Positions 9,194-18,202 of a DNA stretch of 64,000 bases are shown piece after piece; the stretch's first letter is position 1; every line of letters starts with the position of its first letter. The stretch spans positions 72,325-136,324 of the forward strand of contig JAVKEP010000044.1 in the NCBI GenBank assembly GCA_040221375.1. The letters are read 5' to 3'. Below the pieces are notes generated by a model, which worked only from the letters and a program-made list of their open reading frames with translations, searched no databases and was not told the DNA's origin. The stretch comes from SHAN690 sp040221375. Its GTDB lineage: Bacteria > Bacteroidota > Bacteroidia > Flavobacteriales_G > Salibacteraceae. A program made the position numbers and the translations under genes.

Positions 9194-9215
9194 GTAGCTA
9201 CCGATTCCCATTCCT

Positions 9216-11006
9216 ATGAAAAAGCTCATCTTCCTCTCCCTGTTGGCCATAACAAGCATTCAAGTCCAAACACGTGCCCAGTGTAACAATGTTCTGACCA
9301 ACGGAGATGCCACAGCAGGCCTCACCGGCTGGGTCTTTTCATCTGGATCGGGCAGCACTTGGACTACGCAAAATGGTACGTACGGTCCCGCTTTCGTAGC
9401 TTCCTACAACTGGACAACCATGAACCAAACGGTAGACCTCTGGGCAAATGGGTACAGCGCCTATTATTTGGACAATCAGCAACCAGAAATTTCTTACATG
9501 CAGATGTACCGTGGACACGCGAGCAACTATGCAGACAAGTTTTACTACAAGATCGAATTACGCAATGCTTCCAACCAAGTGATCAGCACCTATAGTCTCG
9601 GCTCTCAAAGTTCGCCGATTACCACTACCACGGCATGGGACACGGTGGCAGGCAGCTTTACAAACTACGGTTCTGGGGTTCGTTATGTGCGCGTAGAATA
9701 CGGGGGCGACGACGCTGAATTCTGGGCCGGGAACTACGGTACAATTGTAGACAATGGCATCGTGAGCGTTGCCAACATCATCAATGCCAATGTGTGCTCT
9801 GGAGGCTATTTTTTCAACGGACAAAACCTCACGACCACTGGACAGTACACTGGCAATTTCACTGGTCAATACGGTTGTGATTCAAACGTAATCCTCAACC
9901 TGCAAGTGGGTCCTTATAACATCAACGACACCTTCGATCTTTGCGATGGCGATACTTTCTTTTTCGATGGATCCGCTTATACGAGCACTTCCACCCTATC
10001 TGGGAACTTCTCCTCAGGCGCCGGATGCGATTCCAATGTGAGTTACCAGGTCAACTTCCGCGACAGCTACAATGACTCCATCCAGGCAGGAATCTGCCCG
10101 GGAGAAGGCTATAATTTCGATGGGCAAATGCTGTACACCCCCGGCAATTATTCAGGTGCCTTCACCAGTCAATACGGGTGCGATTCCTTGGTGGAATTGA
10201 CGCTCGTATTTAACCCGGTCGATTTCGAACAAATCACGGATTATATCTGTCCGGGCGAAACCTATGATTTCGGTGGAACTCCATTGACCTCTGCCGGTAC
10301 CTATTCGGGACAATTCACCAATGCCACCGGATGTGATTCCACCGTTCAGCTCACCTTGATTGAAGATCAAGTCTACAGCATCGAAGAACTAATCGTCCTT
10401 TGCGACGGCGAAAGCATCACGCTAGGTAGTCAAACGATAACTGAAGCAGGTACTTACTCGGAAACCTTTGTCACCGTCGGTGGTGGCTGCGATTCCACAG
10501 TGACGCTAGAGGTTTCAGTCACTGAAATCAATACCGGCGTCACCGTCGGCGAAACGAAATTGACTTCGAAAGACACCCAAGTAGGGAGCACCTACCGCTG
10601 GCTGAATTGCAATCAAGAAATGATACCCATAGCTGGGGCCACCGCCATTTCTTACTCGCCGCCCCTCGGTGGTTCTTTCGCCGTTGAAGTTACCAATGGC
10701 TCGTGCGTGGACACCTCAGCTTGCAAGCAATTTTCGCCCGTCGGCATCGCTGAGCAATCCAATGGCTCCATCTCGGTGTTTCCCATTCCGGCCCAAGAGC
10801 AATTGCACATTTCCTTCGGTCCAAACGTTCGCATGGAATCCGTCCGACTTTTCGACCTTCAAGGCCGCGAAGTCAAGTCGATCTCACCACGGCACATGGA
10901 AGGCCGAGTAAGCATCGATCTCCGAGGAATTACGGCTGGCGCATACGTCCTATGTGTAGTACAAAGCAACGGATCCTCTTATCAGCAAGTAATCAGCATC
11001 CTCTAG
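9216..11006 (+). CDS. T9SS-secreted protein with FBA-like domain and five Cys-containing repeats
   Basis: 596 residues with a signal peptide ending near TRAQ. Residues about 24-190 resemble the F-box-associated (FBA) domain of eukaryotic glycoprotein-binding F-box proteins: an N-terminal NVLTNGD...GLTGW, then QTVDLWANGYSAYYLD, NQQPEI and FTNYGSGVRYVRVEYGG, then AEFWAGNYG and IVDNGIVSV. Residues about 190-435 contain five repeats of about 45 residues, each opening with xCxGxxxxF and closing near GCDSxV. The end (about 510-596) is a type A T9SS sorting domain (VFPIPAQEQ, VRLFDLQGREV, GAYVLCV). It should be exported and anchored on, or released from, the outer membrane, perhaps as a lectin-like protein. 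The FBA reading comes from recalled family motifs and no search was made. Confidence 0.88.
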   Translation: MKKLIFLSLLAITSIQVQTRAQCNNVLTNGDATAGLTGWVFSSGSGSTWTTQNGTYGPAFVASYNWTTMNQTVDLWANGYSAYYLDNQQPEISYMQMYRGHASNYADKFYYKIELRNASNQVISTYSLGSQSSPITTTTAWDTVAGSFTNYGSGVRYVRVEYGGDDAEFWAGNYGTIVDNGIVSVANIINANVCSGGYFFNGQNLTTTGQYTGNFTGQYGCDSNVILNLQVGPYNINDTFDLCDGDTFFFDGSAYTSTSTLSGNFSSGAGCDSNVSYQVNFRDSYNDSIQAGICPGEGYNFDGQMLYTPGNYSGAFTSQYGCDSLVELTLVFNPVDFEQITDYICPGETYDFGGTPLTSAGTYSGQFTNATGCDSTVQLTLIEDQVYSIEELIVLCDGESITLGSQTITEAGTYSETFVTVGGGCDSTVTLEVSVTEINTGVTVGETKLTSKDTQVGSTYRWLNCNQEMIPIAGATAISYSPPLGGSFAVEVTNGSCVDTSACKQFSPVGIAEQSNGSISVFPIPAQEQLHISFGPNVRMESVRLFDLQGREVKSISPRHMEGRVSIDLRGITAGAYVLCVVQSNGSSYQQVISIL

Positions 11007-11058
11007 TAAGCGGGGTAAAAATCCACCTCACCACATTCAGTCGCTTGCAAGTTGTACG

Positions 11059-11066
11059 TACATTCG
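11059..11066 (+). promoter_or_regulatory. Possible -7 box for the SAM riboswitch transcript
   Basis: TACATTCG matches TAnnTTTG at seven of eight positions and ends 8 bases before the riboswitch P1 stem, the spacing expected if transcription starts just ahead of the aptamer. A TTC, not TTG, lies about 20 bases further upstream. Confidence 0.35.
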
Positions 11067-11073
11067 CAATTGA

Positions 11074-11178
11074 CTTATCAAGAAAGACCGAGGGATCAGG
11101 CCCGCTGACGTCTTAGCAACCCCCGATTGATTCGGAATGGTGCTAAATCCGACTCCACTCACTGTGGGGAAAGATGAG
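11074..11178 (+). promoter_or_regulatory. SAM-I riboswitch (S-box leader)
   Basis: The segment shows the SAM-I consensus. P1 pairs CTTATC (11074-11079) with GATGAG (11173-11178). Then come the core AGAAAGACCGAGGGA, the GGCCCG/GACGTCTTAGCAACC block and the P3/P4 arms. S-adenosylmethionine binding normally represses downstream methionine genes. No hairpin with a U-run follows before the start codon at 11219, so control is more likely at ribosome binding than at termination. It lies 40 bases ahead of split metH and presumably controls metF too. Confidence 0.9.
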
Positions 11179-11218
11179 TTTAGAATAGCCCCTCTATTTC
11201 TTGACAGGACAGAGACAC

Positions 11219-12223
11219 ATGAGCATGACACTATTTGACCTGGCACAACAAAAAATCCTCATCCTCGATGGAGCGATGGGCACGATGATCCAACGGCACG
11301 CCTTGGCGGAGGCTGATTTCCGCAATGCGGCTCTTAAAGACCATCGGAAATCGCTCAAGGGCAACAATGATCTGCTTTCCCTTACCCGTCCCGAAATCAT
11401 CTTGGACATTCATCGTGCGTACTTTGAAGCGGGTTGCGACATCGTAGAAACGAATACCTTCAGCAGCACGACCATCGCTCAAGCCGATTATGGTTTGGAA
11501 CACCTGGCCTACGATCTGAATGTCGCATCTGCACGGTTGGCAAAGCAAGCTGCCGACGAGTTCAGCACACCCGAGCGTCCTCGTTTCGTTGCGGGCTCCA
11601 TCGGGCCGACAAATCGTACGGCTTCGCTGAGTCCTGATGTAAACCGTCCAGGCTTTCGCGCGATTACATTTGACCAACTGGCCGAGGCCTACGCCGAACA
11701 AACGCGGGGCCTCATGGATGGCGGAGCGGATGCCTTACTCGTAGAAACCGTCTTCGACACGCTCAATGCCAAAGCTGCGGTCTATGCCATTCAATCCGTA
11801 TTCGACGAACGATCGACGAAAATCCCCATCATGGTATCGGGAACGATTACCGACGCCAGTGGTCGTACCCTGAGCGGACAAACGGCGCATGCCTTTCTGA
11901 TTTCGCTATCTCATGTCCCTCTGTTTTCCATCGGCCTCAATTGTGCCCTCGGGGCTGATCAGTTGATGCCCTATATCGACGTATTGAGTCGACACGCGGA
12001 AGTATTGATCTCTGCGCATCCGAATGCTGGACTCCCCAATGCAATGGGATCGTATGACCAGGCACCCGACGAATTCGCAGCCTTGTTGAAGGAGTACTTC
12101 GATCGCAACCTGATCAACATTGCCGGTGGGTGTTGCGGCACAACGCCTGATCACATCAAGATCTTGGCGGAAGTCGCGGCGAATTATGCTCCTAGACCTA
12201 CGTTAACACCTCTGCAGACGTGA
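11219..12223 (+). CDS. metH: Methionine synthase, homocysteine-binding part (split MetH)
   Basis: About 334 residues corresponding to the first module of MetH. Hallmarks are ILDGAMGTMIQ, GCDIVETNTFSST and RFVAGSIGPTN, plus the zinc ligands in GLNCALG and GGCCGTTPDHI. It activates homocysteine for methylation and acts with the following gene, which carries the folate-, cobalamin- and SAM-binding modules. The ATG at 11219 has AGGA ten bases upstream; an in-frame TTG at 11201 is less likely. The stop overlaps the GTG start of the next gene (GTGA), suggesting translational coupling and equal amounts. The same two-gene arrangement is common in Flavobacteria. Confidence 0.95.
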   Translation: MSMTLFDLAQQKILILDGAMGTMIQRHALAEADFRNAALKDHRKSLKGNNDLLSLTRPEIILDIHRAYFEAGCDIVETNTFSSTTIAQADYGLEHLAYDLNVASARLAKQAADEFSTPERPRFVAGSIGPTNRTASLSPDVNRPGFRAITFDQLAEAYAEQTRGLMDGGADALLVETVFDTLNAKAAVYAIQSVFDERSTKIPIMVSGTITDASGRTLSGQTAHAFLISLSHVPLFSIGLNCALGADQLMPYIDVLSRHAEVLISAHPNAGLPNAMGSYDQAPDEFAALLKEYFDRNLINIAGGCCGTTPDHIKILAEVAANYAPRPTLTPLQT

Positions 12224-14889
12224 GCATAAGGCAAGACATAACGCTCGAACTCTCAGGGCTCGAACCCTTGGTTGTGCGCAAGGATTCAAACTTCATCAAC
12301 GTAGGTGAGCGTACCAACGTAGCGGGTTCCAAGAAATTTCTTCGCTTGATCAAAGAAGGTGAATTCGAAGAGGAACTTTCCATCGCACGGCATCAGGTGG
12401 AAGGGGGTGCCCAAATCCTAGATGTAAACATGGACGATGGACTCATCGACGGAAAGGCAGCGATGGTCAACTTCCTGAACATGATCGCCGCCGAGCCTGA
12501 CATAGCCCGAATCCCTATCATGATCGACTCTTCTAAATGGGAGATCATCGAAGCGGGCCTGCAGGTGGTGCAGGGAAAGTCCGTAGTGAATAGCATCAGT
12601 TTAAAGGAAGGTGAAGAGCGCTTTATAGAACAAGCAATATCCGTCCAACGATACGGTGCGGCCGTCATCGTAATGGCATTTGACGAAGAAGGTCAAGCCG
12701 ACACCTACGAACGCAGAATTGCGATTTGCGAGCGCGCCTATCAACTGCTGGTCAACGGCGTTGGTTTCAACCCGAAAGACATCATCTTCGACCCAAATAT
12801 TTTTCCGGTCGCTACCGGTATGGATGAGCACCGTCGAAACGCCATTGATTTCTTCCGTGCCACCCAATGGATCAAAGAAAACCTTCCCCATGCCCACGTC
12901 AGCGGGGGTGTGAGCAATGTGTCGTTCTCGTTTCGAGGGAACGACAAAGTGAGGGAGGCAATGCATTCCTCTTTCCTCTACCACGGCATCAAAGCTGGCA
13001 TGGACATGGGCATCGTCAACCCCACCATGTTAGAGGTATACGATGACATTCCCAAAGAACTACTGGAATTGGTGGAGGACGTGCTGTTTGACCGGAGGGA
13101 AGATGCAACCGAACGACTCATGGATTTCGCCGAGCATGTGAAGCAAGACGAAAAAGTTGCATCTGGGCCTCCCGCTTGGAGGTCTTGGGACGTCGATAAG
13201 CGCATCCAACACGCATTGGTAAAAGGCATTGCCGACTTCATCGAAGAAGATACGGAAGAGGCCCGAGAAGCAATGGACAAGCCGCTGCACGTCATCGAAG
13301 GACCGCTAATGGATGGCATGAACGTGGTCGGAGATCTGTTTGGCTCTGGAAAAATGTTCCTGCCTCAGGTTGTCAAGAGCGCCCGTGTGATGAAAAAAGC
13401 AGTTGCCTACCTCACGCCTTACCTCGAGGCAGAAAAGTCAGGCGGGGCCAAAACTGCCGGGAGTATCCTCTTGGCAACGGTAAAGGGAGACGTGCATGAC
13501 ATCGGAAAAAACATCGTTGGGGTAGTGCTGGCGTGTAACAACTACGAAGTCATCGACATGGGGGTCATGGTACCTGCAGATAAAATTCTGGATGAAGCCG
13601 TGGCTTGTGAGGTGGACATCATCGGACTTAGCGGATTGATTACGCCGTCGCTCGACGAGATGATCCATGTTGCGGAGGAAATGACGCGCCGTGGGATGAC
13701 CCTCCCTTTACTGATCGGCGGTGCTACCACATCTCGCGTACATACCGCCATCAAAATCGAGCAGGCCTATCCGCATGGGGTTGTGCATGTGAACGATGCC
13801 TCGCGCGCCGTTCCCGTTGCGAGCAAGTTGAACTCGACTGAACGGAGCAACTTCTTGCAGTCGATCAAAGAAGAATACGTCGGTGTGCGTGAACATTATG
13901 CGCGCTCACAAAGCCGAAAAACCTACCTACCTCTGGCCGAGGCAAGGAAGAAAAAAGAGCGCATTGACTGGACCAACTATGCGCCTCCCGTGCCGAAAGA
14001 ATTGGGGGTACACGCAGTACAAGCCAGCGTGGAAGATCTTCGTCCGTTCATCGATTGGACGCCCTTTTTTCACACCTGGGAGATCAAAGGAAAGTATCCA
14101 GAAGTATTCGATCGGCCTAGAATCGGAGAACAAGCCCGCTCGATCTACGACGACGCCAACGCATTGCTCGATGGTTTAGAAGCGGATGAATATGCTGGAA
14201 TCAAGGGAGTATTTGGACTCTTCCCTGCCAACGGCGTTGAGGACGACATCGTGGTTTATTCAGACGCTGAGCGAACCGACGTTTTGACCATCTTCAGAAA
14301 CCTTCGCCAACAACAAAAAAAGGCGGCCAGTGAGCCCAATCTAGCGCTCGCTGATTTTGTAGGTCCGGTTGGGGTCGAAGACTACGTAGGCGCCTTTGCG
14401 GTTACGGCTGGACTGGAGATCGCCCCGTTGATTGCCGAGCGTGAAGCGGATCACGACGATTATGGGTCCATCATGATCAAAGCGGTTGCCGATCGATTGG
14501 CGGAAGCCTTTGCGGAATTCCTGCACCAACGTGTTCGCCGAGACTTTTGGGGCTATGCCGCCGACGAATTGCTTGCCAACGAAGATCTGATCAAGGAAAA
14601 GTACCAAGGCATTCGGCCCGCGCCTGGCTATCCCGGCTGCCCCGATCATTTAGAGAAGAAAACCATTTGGAAATTATTGGAAGTAGATCGACACACCGGA
14701 ATGACCTTGACGGAGTCGCTCGCGATGCAGCCTGCGGCTTCTGTTTGTGGTTATTACCTCGCTCATCCGCAAGCGCGCTACTTCGGGTTGGGAAAAATAC
14801 TGAACGACCAAGTCGAAGATTTAGCTAGACGAAAAGAAATGGAGGTAGAAGACTTAAAGAAATGGCTGAGGCCCGTACTAGCCGAATGA
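12220..14889 (+). CDS. metH: Methionine synthase, folate-, cobalamin- and SAM-binding part (split MetH)
   Basis: 889 residues beginning at GTG 12220. The pterin-binding domain (about 20-290) opens with NFINVGERTNVAGSKKF and carries GGAQILDVNMD. The cobalamin cap and Rossmann domains (about 340-570) contain the DVHDIGKNIVG signature, whose His ligates cobalt, plus GLSGLITPSLDEM and PLLIGGATTS. The C-terminal reactivation domain (about 600-885) contains the KYQGIRPAPGYPGCPDH SAM-binding signature. It transfers methyl from 5-methyltetrahydrofolate to homocysteine through cobalamin. With the preceding gene it makes one complete MetH. Confidence 0.96.
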   Translation: MSIRQDITLELSGLEPLVVRKDSNFINVGERTNVAGSKKFLRLIKEGEFEEELSIARHQVEGGAQILDVNMDDGLIDGKAAMVNFLNMIAAEPDIARIPIMIDSSKWEIIEAGLQVVQGKSVVNSISLKEGEERFIEQAISVQRYGAAVIVMAFDEEGQADTYERRIAICERAYQLLVNGVGFNPKDIIFDPNIFPVATGMDEHRRNAIDFFRATQWIKENLPHAHVSGGVSNVSFSFRGNDKVREAMHSSFLYHGIKAGMDMGIVNPTMLEVYDDIPKELLELVEDVLFDRREDATERLMDFAEHVKQDEKVASGPPAWRSWDVDKRIQHALVKGIADFIEEDTEEAREAMDKPLHVIEGPLMDGMNVVGDLFGSGKMFLPQVVKSARVMKKAVAYLTPYLEAEKSGGAKTAGSILLATVKGDVHDIGKNIVGVVLACNNYEVIDMGVMVPADKILDEAVACEVDIIGLSGLITPSLDEMIHVAEEMTRRGMTLPLLIGGATTSRVHTAIKIEQAYPHGVVHVNDASRAVPVASKLNSTERSNFLQSIKEEYVGVREHYARSQSRKTYLPLAEARKKKERIDWTNYAPPVPKELGVHAVQASVEDLRPFIDWTPFFHTWEIKGKYPEVFDRPRIGEQARSIYDDANALLDGLEADEYAGIKGVFGLFPANGVEDDIVVYSDAERTDVLTIFRNLRQQQKKAASEPNLALADFVGPVGVEDYVGAFAVTAGLEIAPLIAEREADHDDYGSIMIKAVADRLAEAFAEFLHQRVRRDFWGYAADELLANEDLIKEKYQGIRPAPGYPGCPDHLEKKTIWKLLEVDRHTGMTLTESLAMQPAASVCGYYLAHPQARYFGLGKILNDQVEDLARRKEMEVEDLKKWLRPVLAE

Positions 14890-14896
14890 CGATAAA

Positions 14897-15856
14897 ATGA
14901 AAGTAACCGAACACATTGAAAAGGCTACCAAGACCTTGTTTTCCATAGAAGTATTGCCGCCGTTGAAGGGACAGACCATCCATTCTATTTACGCGACCAT
15001 GGACAAACTGATGCCTTTCGATCCGGCCTTTGTGGACGTAACCTACCACAGGCAAGAAGTCGTTTATCGAGAAGTGGAAAAGGGACTTATGAAACGACAT
15101 GCCGTGCGAAAGCGGCCCGGAACAGTAGGCATCTGTGCCTCGTTGATGAATAAGTACGACATCGATACGGTGCCTCACATCATTTGTGGCGGATTTTCAA
15201 AGGACGAAACGGAAGACGCGTTGATCGACCTCAACTTTCTAGGTATCGAAAACGTGCTCGTTTTGCGCGGCGACCCCGTAAAGTCAGAAGGTATTTTCAA
15301 ACCTGAACCGGATGGCCATGCCTATGCGAGCGATCTACTGCAGCAGGTGGTGCAGATGAACGAGGGAAAGTACTTGGACGAGGAATTGCGAAACAGCTCC
15401 AAGACCAACTTCTGTATTGGCGTAGCAGGGTATCCAGAAAAGCATTATGAAGCGCCCAATTTCAAGAGTGATATGAAATTTCTAAAGAAGAAAGTCGAGC
15501 TCGGGGCAGAGTATATTGTTACCCAATTGTTTTACGACAACGCAATGTATTTCGACTTTGTAAAGAAGTGTAGGGCAGCAGGAATCGAGGTTCCAATCAT
15601 CCCGGGGCTCAAACCCATCACATCCAAAAAACAGCTCAACATCGTACCCCACTTTTTTCATGTGAACCTACCTGAGGCGCTGGTAGATGCTATTGAAGAT
15701 GCAAAGACGGACGAACAAGTACGCAAAGAAGGGGTGAAATGGTGCATCCAGCAATCCGAAGAGCTGATCGATGCAGGAGTGCCGGTAATGCATTACTATA
15801 CGATGGGAAAGGCGAAAAGTGTCCAAGAAGTAGCTCAAGCTGTGTTCGGCCAATAA
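14897..15856 (+). CDS. metF: Methylenetetrahydrofolate reductase
   Basis: 319 residues, the usual length. The TIM-barrel FAD enzyme is recognisable by FSIEVLPP, VDVTYH, LNFLGIENVLVLRGDP, CIGVAGYPEKHYEAPN, GAEYIVTQLFYDN and IPIIPGLKPITSKKQL. It makes 5-methyltetrahydrofolate, the methyl donor for the MetH encoded immediately upstream. It starts 8 bases after the metH stop and so shares the SAM-riboswitch-controlled transcript. Confidence 0.97.
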   Translation: MKVTEHIEKATKTLFSIEVLPPLKGQTIHSIYATMDKLMPFDPAFVDVTYHRQEVVYREVEKGLMKRHAVRKRPGTVGICASLMNKYDIDTVPHIICGGFSKDETEDALIDLNFLGIENVLVLRGDPVKSEGIFKPEPDGHAYASDLLQQVVQMNEGKYLDEELRNSSKTNFCIGVAGYPEKHYEAPNFKSDMKFLKKKVELGAEYIVTQLFYDNAMYFDFVKKCRAAGIEVPIIPGLKPITSKKQLNIVPHFFHVNLPEALVDAIEDAKTDEQVRKEGVKWCIQQSEELIDAGVPVMHYYTMGKAKSVQEVAQAVFGQ

Positions 15857-15917
15857 GTGCCGATTATACCCAGTACGTCAAACTCGTCGTCCCCATCCGT
15901 GGGTCATCAGTCTTAGG

Positions 15918-16202
15918 TCAATGTCCGGCCAATGGTGAACCGAAAACACCTACGGCTAATTCTGCCCAGACCAGCAACAAGACCACCAAAATGGCTAGGG
16001 AGTACATCAGCCGCTGGCCGGTTGCTTTTACGCGACGGAGGACGAAATCCAACCCGAATCCTGCACCGAGTAAGAGCGCGGCCGCGACGATAAAATCGAA
16101 AATGGACCAGTCTACTTCACGGGAAAATTGCATGGCAATCAATGGGATGAGAAGGATGGATGCGACAATGCCAACGATGATCTTAGGTCTGTTGTTCTTC
16201 AT
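15918..16202 (-). CDS. Small three-helix membrane protein, function unknown
   Basis: About 94 residues from the ATG at 16202 (MKNNRPKIIVG); two earlier in-frame ATGs exist at 16220 and 16256. It has three predicted transmembrane helices: KIIVGIVASILLIPLIAMQF, FDFIVAAALLLGAGFGLDFV and LMYSLAILVVLLLVWAELAV. The AELAVG(V/I)FG(S/T)P ending is one I associate with an uncharacterised Bacteroidetes inner-membrane family. It converges with metF. No function can be given. Confidence 0.7.
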   Translation of the reverse strand: MKNNRPKIIVGIVASILLIPLIAMQFSREVDWSIFDFIVAAALLLGAGFGLDFVLRRVKATGQRLMYSLAILVVLLLVWAELAVGVFGSPLAGH

Positions 16203-16356
16203 GGTTTCTACGCTTTTCATGGGTTTGACTTCACTAACGTCGGTCAGGCATTTCAATTATTCAAGCATTATGAATACGACCAATTTAACGCCTAAAAATC
16301 CTTAATGCAATTCTGAAGTTGAGATTCTTAAAAAATCAGAGGGCTTAACCTCAAGT

Positions 16357-17415
16357 TCAATTCTCAAGTCCAAGGATCCCAAACCCCAGATGCGCCAGTG
16401 ATGGTTCCCCCATGACCAGCAACACTGCGTCTGCCTCTGCAATTGCTGATCTTCTAAGTTCGTCGGTCAGGGGTATTCGCTGCTTGGGTTCGTCCTGTAC
16501 GAGGGTTCGGTTGTAGTAGAAAAATTTGCTTTCCGGATCGAAGAGCCCTTGATGGATACCTAAGTAATAATACGTCCAGTAATAGCTGTCGCCAATCACC
16601 ACCACGTTGGGCTTGTCGCCTCCTGGAAAAGCCATGCGCGGATAGGCCAAGGTTTCGTCGTCGGGTCCGAACATAATGTTGAGCAAGTCGTGCAGGTCCT
16701 TGTCGGTATACCGAGGTTGGTCGGTCACTTCTAAGCTGTCAATACGCACTTTGGGCAAGTTCAAACCTTCCTCGGCGAAGGCAAAGCGTAGGTAGTCAGC
16801 GGAGAGGGCAGCACCAAATACGCTCCAATGGGTGCCTTGTCTGCTGTGCAAAGGATAGGTGGGTCCCTGCTCTTGGTCGTACCGAAATTGATCGATGGCG
16901 TCGCAAATCGCGTATCCTCTATTGCGCAAGGGTTGAATAAACGACTCGTAGTTTGTCGGTTTGTTTTTACAATTGACTTCCACTTTGTTGGAGAGCGTGC
17001 GCCACTTGTTGGGCGCTATCAATAGCACGAGCTTTTTGCCTTGAGCTAGCAGGTCATTTCTAAACTTGTCCAAGGAATCAAGGGTGCGTTCTATTTCTGC
17101 ATCGCCAATGTAATCTTCACCGCATATACTAGCGCGGTACGCGGTTTCAAACAAGGTTCCATCCGAACCGTAGGTAATGTAATCGTTGTGCTCATCGAAG
17201 AGTGAGTAGCGCAGTTGATTGACACATCGAACGAGCGCAGGCCTGAATCCGAAGTTTTTTCTACTCCGCTGTTCAGCATTCTCTTGCCATTCTCCACTGG
17301 ACCACGCTTGCCAGCTCAAGGACTCCGCTGGAGGAACATACTCGGCGCCGGCCAGAGGGGTTTGCGGGATAAAATGAAAGGCCGACTGAAGGCATAAGAG
17401 CACCAGAAACGCCAC
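16357..17415 (-). CDS. AlgX/AlgJ-type SGNH-like cell-envelope protein
   Basis: 352 residues from GTG 17415. After a short hydrophobic N-terminus come features of the AlgX/AlgJ SGNH-like group. These are NFGFRPALVRCVNQLRYSLF, KKLVLLIAPNKW, SRQGTHWSVFGA (the D/H-x-HW-type motif) and VVVIGDSYYWTYYY (GDS nucleophile block). Family members O-acetylate exported polysaccharides in the periplasm. No MBOAT partner is present in the window, so substrate and partner are unknown. The frame stays open upstream into the previous gene, giving a natural-looking positively charged lead (NSDRRLYSLA) but no ATG, GTG or TTG. The true start is therefore uncertain. It is the last gene of the E1/barrel operon. Confidence 0.72.
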   Translation of the reverse strand: MAFLVLLCLQSAFHFIPQTPLAGAEYVPPAESLSWQAWSSGEWQENAEQRSRKNFGFRPALVRCVNQLRYSLFDEHNDYITYGSDGTLFETAYRASICGEDYIGDAEIERTLDSLDKFRNDLLAQGKKLVLLIAPNKWRTLSNKVEVNCKNKPTNYESFIQPLRNRGYAICDAIDQFRYDQEQGPTYPLHSRQGTHWSVFGAALSADYLRFAFAEEGLNLPKVRIDSLEVTDQPRYTDKDLHDLLNIMFGPDDETLAYPRMAFPGGDKPNVVVIGDSYYWTYYYLGIHQGLFDPESKFFYYNRTLVQDEPKQRIPLTDELRRSAIAEADAVLLVMGEPSLAHLGFGILGLEN

Positions 17416-17437
17416 AGCGAGTGAGTAAAGCCGTCGG

Positions 17438-18202
17438 TCAGAATTCTTTTTTTCGATTGCGAATTTGTTTGGTAAAAAAGTAACCGATTTTCAGGTCAAT
17501 ACCAAAACTATTCATCCGAGCCGAAAATGGATCTCCCGAACTGAAGGATCCATAAAAATCTCTGGCATTGTTGACTTGCCATTTATACATCGGTTGCACT
17601 ACCAAGACAATACGACTTTTCAGATAGGCCGAAATGCCGACCCCAATATGGGCCCCGACGTAGTAGTCTACGAAAAGGTTCACGCTTGCCGCCCCGGGAG
17701 ATGTATCCAAAAACCCTTGTTGAGGGGTTTCTTCTCCTGAGTAATAATTATTACGCACGCGCTCTGCGAACAACCAACCGCCTGCAATGCCTGCAGTGTA
17801 GATCATTTCTACCTTTCTGCGCAATCGGTGATGGGCGTTGATGTAAAATGGAATCGCCGCGATGTGCATGCTGGCCAGTGTAACGCCAATTTGGGGTTCG
17901 TCGCTATTCGGATTGGTGGTAGGATCTTCGAGGATTTCGTTTCGAAAGCCTTTGTTCATGTACATCAACCCGGTGCTTATGCTAAGAGAGGGGTCGAAGA
18001 ACCGCTTGTATTCGAAACCGAAGTTGTAGCTCAGCTTTGATCCCCAAAGTTGATTGTAAAGCGGCGCATTGATGCTCTGGCCAAACCTCACCCACTCTAC
18101 TGTAGGAGAGAGCAGTAACGTCAATTGAAATTTTTCGTCCCCTGCCTTGAGCTTCGGGAGAAGAGACATGCACAAGCAAACCAGAGCAATTGCCTTGCGC
18201 AT
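17438..18202 (-). CDS. Outer-membrane beta-barrel protein (PorT-like fold)
   Basis: 254 residues with a signal peptide (MRKAIALVCLCMSLLPKLKAG), then alternating amphipathic strands typical of eight-stranded Bacteroidetes barrels: SYNFGFEYKRFFDPSLSISTGLMYMNKGF, then FFVDYYVGAHIGVGISAYLKSRIVLVVQPMYKW. The usual terminal aromatic is replaced by a charged tail (RNRKKEF). Its ATG overlaps the TGA of the upstream E1 gene by one base (TGATG), implying translational coupling. Its own end overlaps the open frame of the AlgX-like gene at an A7 tract. No transport or secretion function can be assigned. Confidence 0.78.
   Translation of the reverse strand: MRKAIALVCLCMSLLPKLKAGDEKFQLTLLLSPTVEWVRFGQSINAPLYNQLWGSKLSYNFGFEYKRFFDPSLSISTGLMYMNKGFRNEILEDPTTNPNSDEPQIGVTLASMHIAAIPFYINAHHRLRRKVEMIYTAGIAGGWLFAERVRNNYYSGEETPQQGFLDTSPGAASVNLFVDYYVGAHIGVGISAYLKSRIVLVVQPMYKWQVNNARDFYGSFSSGDPFSARMNSFGIDLKIGYFFTKQIRNRKKEF

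Noticed and set aside
11219..14889. Split metH considered a frameshifted single gene
   Set aside because: The break falls between the homocysteine and folate modules with a clean GTGA overlap, and the same split is regular in Flavobacteria.
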